Assembly: GCA_964418745.1 (NCBI GenBank)
Contig: CAYQMX010000003.1
Location: 240,604-304,603 of the forward strand
DNA: 64,000 bases
Direction: 5' to 3'
Source: Scleromatobacter sp964418745
Lineage (GTDB): Bacteria > Pseudomonadota > Gammaproteobacteria > Burkholderiales > Burkholderiaceae_C
Below the pieces are notes generated by a model. The model searched no databases. It was not told the origin of the DNA and worked only from the letters and a program-made list of their open reading frames with translations. Positions within the stretch are counted from its first letter, which is position 1, and each line of letters starts with the position of its first letter. The translations under genes and the position numbers were made by a program. This document shows, in pieces, positions 61,857 to 64,000 of this stretch.

Positions 61857-62363
61857 ATGTCCGCCTGTCCCCACCCCGAGCCAGCGCCAGGCACGGCGGC
61901 GCCGCCCTCCCCGCTCGAGCAGCATTCGACGTTCGAACGCATCGAGCAGGCCGCACGACTCGCCACGCAGGTTCCGTCCGGCAGCACGCGGACCGAGGGC
62001 GCCCTGAAGGCCGCGGCGTCGCTGCTGCTGGCGTGGCGCGAGCGCCGCTTCGTCGCCGGCGTCTGCCGCGACATGCTGCGGCTGTACGCCGACGCGGTGG
62101 CGCACCAGCCCGGGTCGCCCGGCCCCGCGCTGTACCACCGCATCCTCGCCGCCCGCCACGGGGGCAGCACCGTGCTGGCCGACGCCATCCTGGAGCGCGC
62201 CGGCGAGAGCTTCGCACAATGGCCGAGCCCGCGGGCGCTGACCTTCCGCGACGTGGTGCACTACGTGGCCATCCTGGAGTACATCGCCGCCAACCGGGGC
62301 GCCCGCTGGATCCATGCGGACCTGAAGCGGCTCGTCAACGACTCGATCCCGCGGGCGCTATGA
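61857..62363 (+). CDS. Hypothetical protein
   Basis: 168 aa from the ATG at 61857, chosen for AGGAGG 9 bases upstream. Helical, soluble, with ERIEQAARLATQVPSGS, LKAAASLLLAWRERRFVAGV and a C-terminal RWIHADLKRLVNDSIP. No family recognised. Its stop overlaps the next GNAT gene by 4 bases. Confidence 0.72.
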   Translation: MSACPHPEPAPGTAAPPSPLEQHSTFERIEQAARLATQVPSGSTRTEGALKAAASLLLAWRERRFVAGVCRDMLRLYADAVAHQPGSPGPALYHRILAARHGGSTVLADAILERAGESFAQWPSPRALTFRDVVHYVAILEYIAANRGARWIHADLKRLVNDSIPRAL

Positions 62364-62929
62364 GCACGCACGACGTCGCCATCCCCGTGACGCGCTGGCG
62401 GGCCCGGCGCGGTCGCCCGCGCCTGCCGACGCCCGCGTCGCCCGCGTCGACCCCGAGGGGCGACGCTCCACTGGTCTCCCGCGTCGCCACCGCCGACGAC
62501 GGACGCCTCCTGGCAGCGCTGGTGGTGCGCGCGCTGCGGGCGGCGCCGGGCGGCAGGGAGACGCCGCTCGCCTATCCCCGCCGCCTCGAACTCGGCGCCA
62601 GCCAGGTCGACGCCGGTCAGGTCATCCTGGCCGAACGCGGCGACCAGGTGCTCGGCCTGGCCGCCATCCAGGGGCTGGCCGACGGCGACTGCGAGCTCGG
62701 CGCCCTCTACGTGGAGCGCGACCCCTGGCGCACGGCCGTGGCGCGCCTGCTCGTGGCCCACTGCGCCGACGCGGCGCGCCTGCGCGGCGCCAGCGTCCTG
62801 CACGTGGCCGGCGCGCCGCGCGCCGAGCTCTTCCACCGCGGCTGTGGCTTCGAACTCGTGGGGCCGCGCCCCGGCGACGGCGGCGCGGCGCAGTGGCTGC
62901 GCATGCCGCTGGATCGCGAGCCGGGGTGA
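62360..62929 (+). CDS. GNAT-family acetyltransferase-like protein
   Basis: 189 aa. An Arg/Pro-rich N-terminus of about 35 residues, then GNAT-like VSRVATADDGRLLAALV, GALYVERDPWRTAVARLLVAHC (weak acetyl-CoA motif, lacking the usual QxxGxG/A) and ELFHRGCGFEL. Coupled to the upstream hypothetical gene. Activity uncertain because the acetyl-CoA loop is degenerate. Confidence 0.75.
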   Translation: MSTHDVAIPVTRWRARRGRPRLPTPASPASTPRGDAPLVSRVATADDGRLLAALVVRALRAAPGGRETPLAYPRRLELGASQVDAGQVILAERGDQVLGLAAIQGLADGDCELGALYVERDPWRTAVARLLVAHCADAARLRGASVLHVAGAPRAELFHRGCGFELVGPRPGDGGAAQWLRMPLDREPG

Positions 62930-62959
62930 CTCGCCGCGGGCGACGCCCGCGCAGCCGTC

Positions 62960-63205
62960 CTACCGCCGGCGGCCGAGGTCGCGCCAGCAACCCTCCGCGA
63001 CCTCGACGCCGAATTTCTTCGCGGCCGAGGTGATCCGCTTCCAGGCCGCGTCGCGCTCGGCGTCGGTCACGCCCTCGACCTGGTCGAAGCGCGCGATCGC
63101 GTTGCGCACATGGGCGGCGTTCTCCAGCGGCTCCTTGCGCTGTGCCGGGAATGCGAACTGGCGGGTGGGCAGCGCCTCGCGGCGGGCGGCGGCCAGCCTT
63201 GTCAT
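62960..63205 (-). CDS. Small hypothetical protein
   Basis: 81 aa, basic, with KEPLENAAHVRNAIARFDQV and DAERDAAWKRITSAAKKFGVE, a short helical unit seen in small uncharacterised bacterial proteins (DUF6582-like, an uncertain match). It begins where the broken PfpI-type gene ends and the two overlap by a base, so it may once have been coupled to that gene. Confidence 0.7.
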   Translation of the reverse strand: MTRLAAARREALPTRQFAFPAQRKEPLENAAHVRNAIARFDQVEGVTDAERDAAWKRITSAAKKFGVEVAEGCWRDLGRRR

Positions 63206-63468
63206 GGCGCGCTCCCCAGTCGGCCAGGGGCATCGCCATCGGGCGCCCGGCGGGCGTGCGCTGCAGCGCCGCGATGGGCTCGCGGTTGAAGGCCGGCAGG
63301 TCGTCGGGCTTGTGGCTGGACGTCCAGTGGCCGTCGCTGACCACCCCGCGATCCACGCACTTCGCGCCGGCGTTGCGCAGGGCGTCCTGCAGCGACGACC
63401 AGCTCGGCCTGCTCGAACAGGTCGTCGACCACGATGGCGATCTTCATGTCCTTGAGTTGCGGGGTCAT
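63205..63468 (-). pseudogene. Remnant of a DJ-1/PfpI-family gene (internal deletion plus frameshift)
   Basis: The frame from ATG 63468 reads a PfpI N-terminus (KIAIVVDDLFEQAEL), then near 63395-63405 becomes nonsense. A different frame from there gives the family C-terminus (SLQDALRNAGAKCVDRGVV, SSHKPDDLPAFNREPIAAL). The ~110 residues normally between, including the nucleophilic Cys region, are absent. This is what a deletion joining the two ends out of frame would leave. A sequencing error could explain the shift but not the missing middle. Confidence 0.8.
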
Positions 63469-63552
63469 GGGCCCTCTCTGCGGGGATGGCGCACCGGGGT
63501 GCGGATGCCGCGATGCGGCAGGCGCCATGCCCGGACGAGTGCCCGCGCGGAC

Positions 63553-63589
63553 GAAAAAAAACCCACCCGTTGCTCAAGTCGGGTGGGTT
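63553..63589 (-). terminator. Rho-independent terminator of the isocitrate lyase gene
   Basis: AACCCACCCG and CGGGTGGGTT (10/10) with a 10-base loop, followed on the minus strand by a run of about eight T. It lies about 60 bases after the isocitrate lyase stop. Confidence 0.92.
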
Positions 63590-63647
63590 CCATCATCGGC
63601 GCCAGGCCGGGTCCGCGAACGGGCCCCGGGCCAGCGCGACGTCACGC

Positions 63648-64000
<353 letters not shown>

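Overview
The window is very GC-rich, densely coded bacterial DNA with short intergenic gaps, many 4-base start/stop overlaps and long spurious antisense frames. Gene content and order (PKHD hydroxylase next to a Fiu-like receptor, HemP, holB/tmk/mltG/ygfZ, a PilZ protein, a polyhydroxyalkanoate depolymerase with its small DNA-binding neighbour, SWIB and SlyX proteins, DUF4936 beside a TANGO2-like protein) point to a betaproteobacterium of the order Burkholderiales, probably the Rubrivivax/Leptothrix/Roseateles or Comamonadaceae side. This placement is inference; no rRNA gene is present.

Region by region. 1-5.6 kb (minus strand): a truncated exported protein, then a purine-nucleoside locus with an exported MTA/SAH-nucleosidase-like enzyme, a TonB-dependent receptor and a NUP-family purine nucleoside protein. 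5.8-8.4 kb: a three-gene overlapping operon of a LytS-like kinase, a LytTR regulator and an exported DUF2807 protein. 8.7-17.3 kb: an iron module between two Fur-box-like palindromes. One arm is a seven-gene operon (tonB, hemP, PepSY membrane protein, DUF2271 protein with a flavinylation motif, DUF4198 protein, apbE, membrane-anchored diflavin reductase) that looks like a chain carrying electrons from NADPH to the periplasm. The convergent arm is a Fiu-like siderophore receptor with a PKHD dioxygenase. 17.4-27.8 kb: SWIB protein, exported nucleoside hydrolase, heme oxygenase, lipoprotein, TetR regulator with MFS transporter, hemerythrin, RNase T2, AI-2E-type permease, two response regulators, SlyX and an exported internal-repeat protein. 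28.0-33.6 kb: a large hybrid sensor kinase, a glucoamylase-family protein and a Pal/OmpA-like lipoprotein. 33.7-39.9 kb: a MarR regulator and a complete Dpp-type peptide ABC transporter. 40-54 kb: ankyrin protein, tatD and a PilZ gene, then about 6.5 kb of desaturases, transglycosylase, oxygenase, acylphosphatase and ferredoxin, then holB, tmk and mltG on the same strand, with divergent ygfZ, DUF4936 and TANGO2-like genes. 54-64 kb: Na+/Ca2+ exchanger-like protein, nitroreductase, PHA/PHB depolymerase with a ribbon-helix-helix protein, a thioesterase-GNAT fusion, an esterase, an iron-type alcohol dehydrogenase, a broken PfpI-type gene and the 3' end of isocitrate lyase.

Two themes recur. Iron and heme acquisition: Fur boxes, TonB, HemP, heme oxygenase, siderophore receptor, predicted flavin-based reduction. 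Scavenging of extracellular nucleic acid and nucleosides: RNase T2, nucleoside hydrolase, and two exported nucleosidase/permease-family proteins flanking a TonB receptor. No rRNA, tRNA, CRISPR array, insertion sequence or phage gene was recognised.
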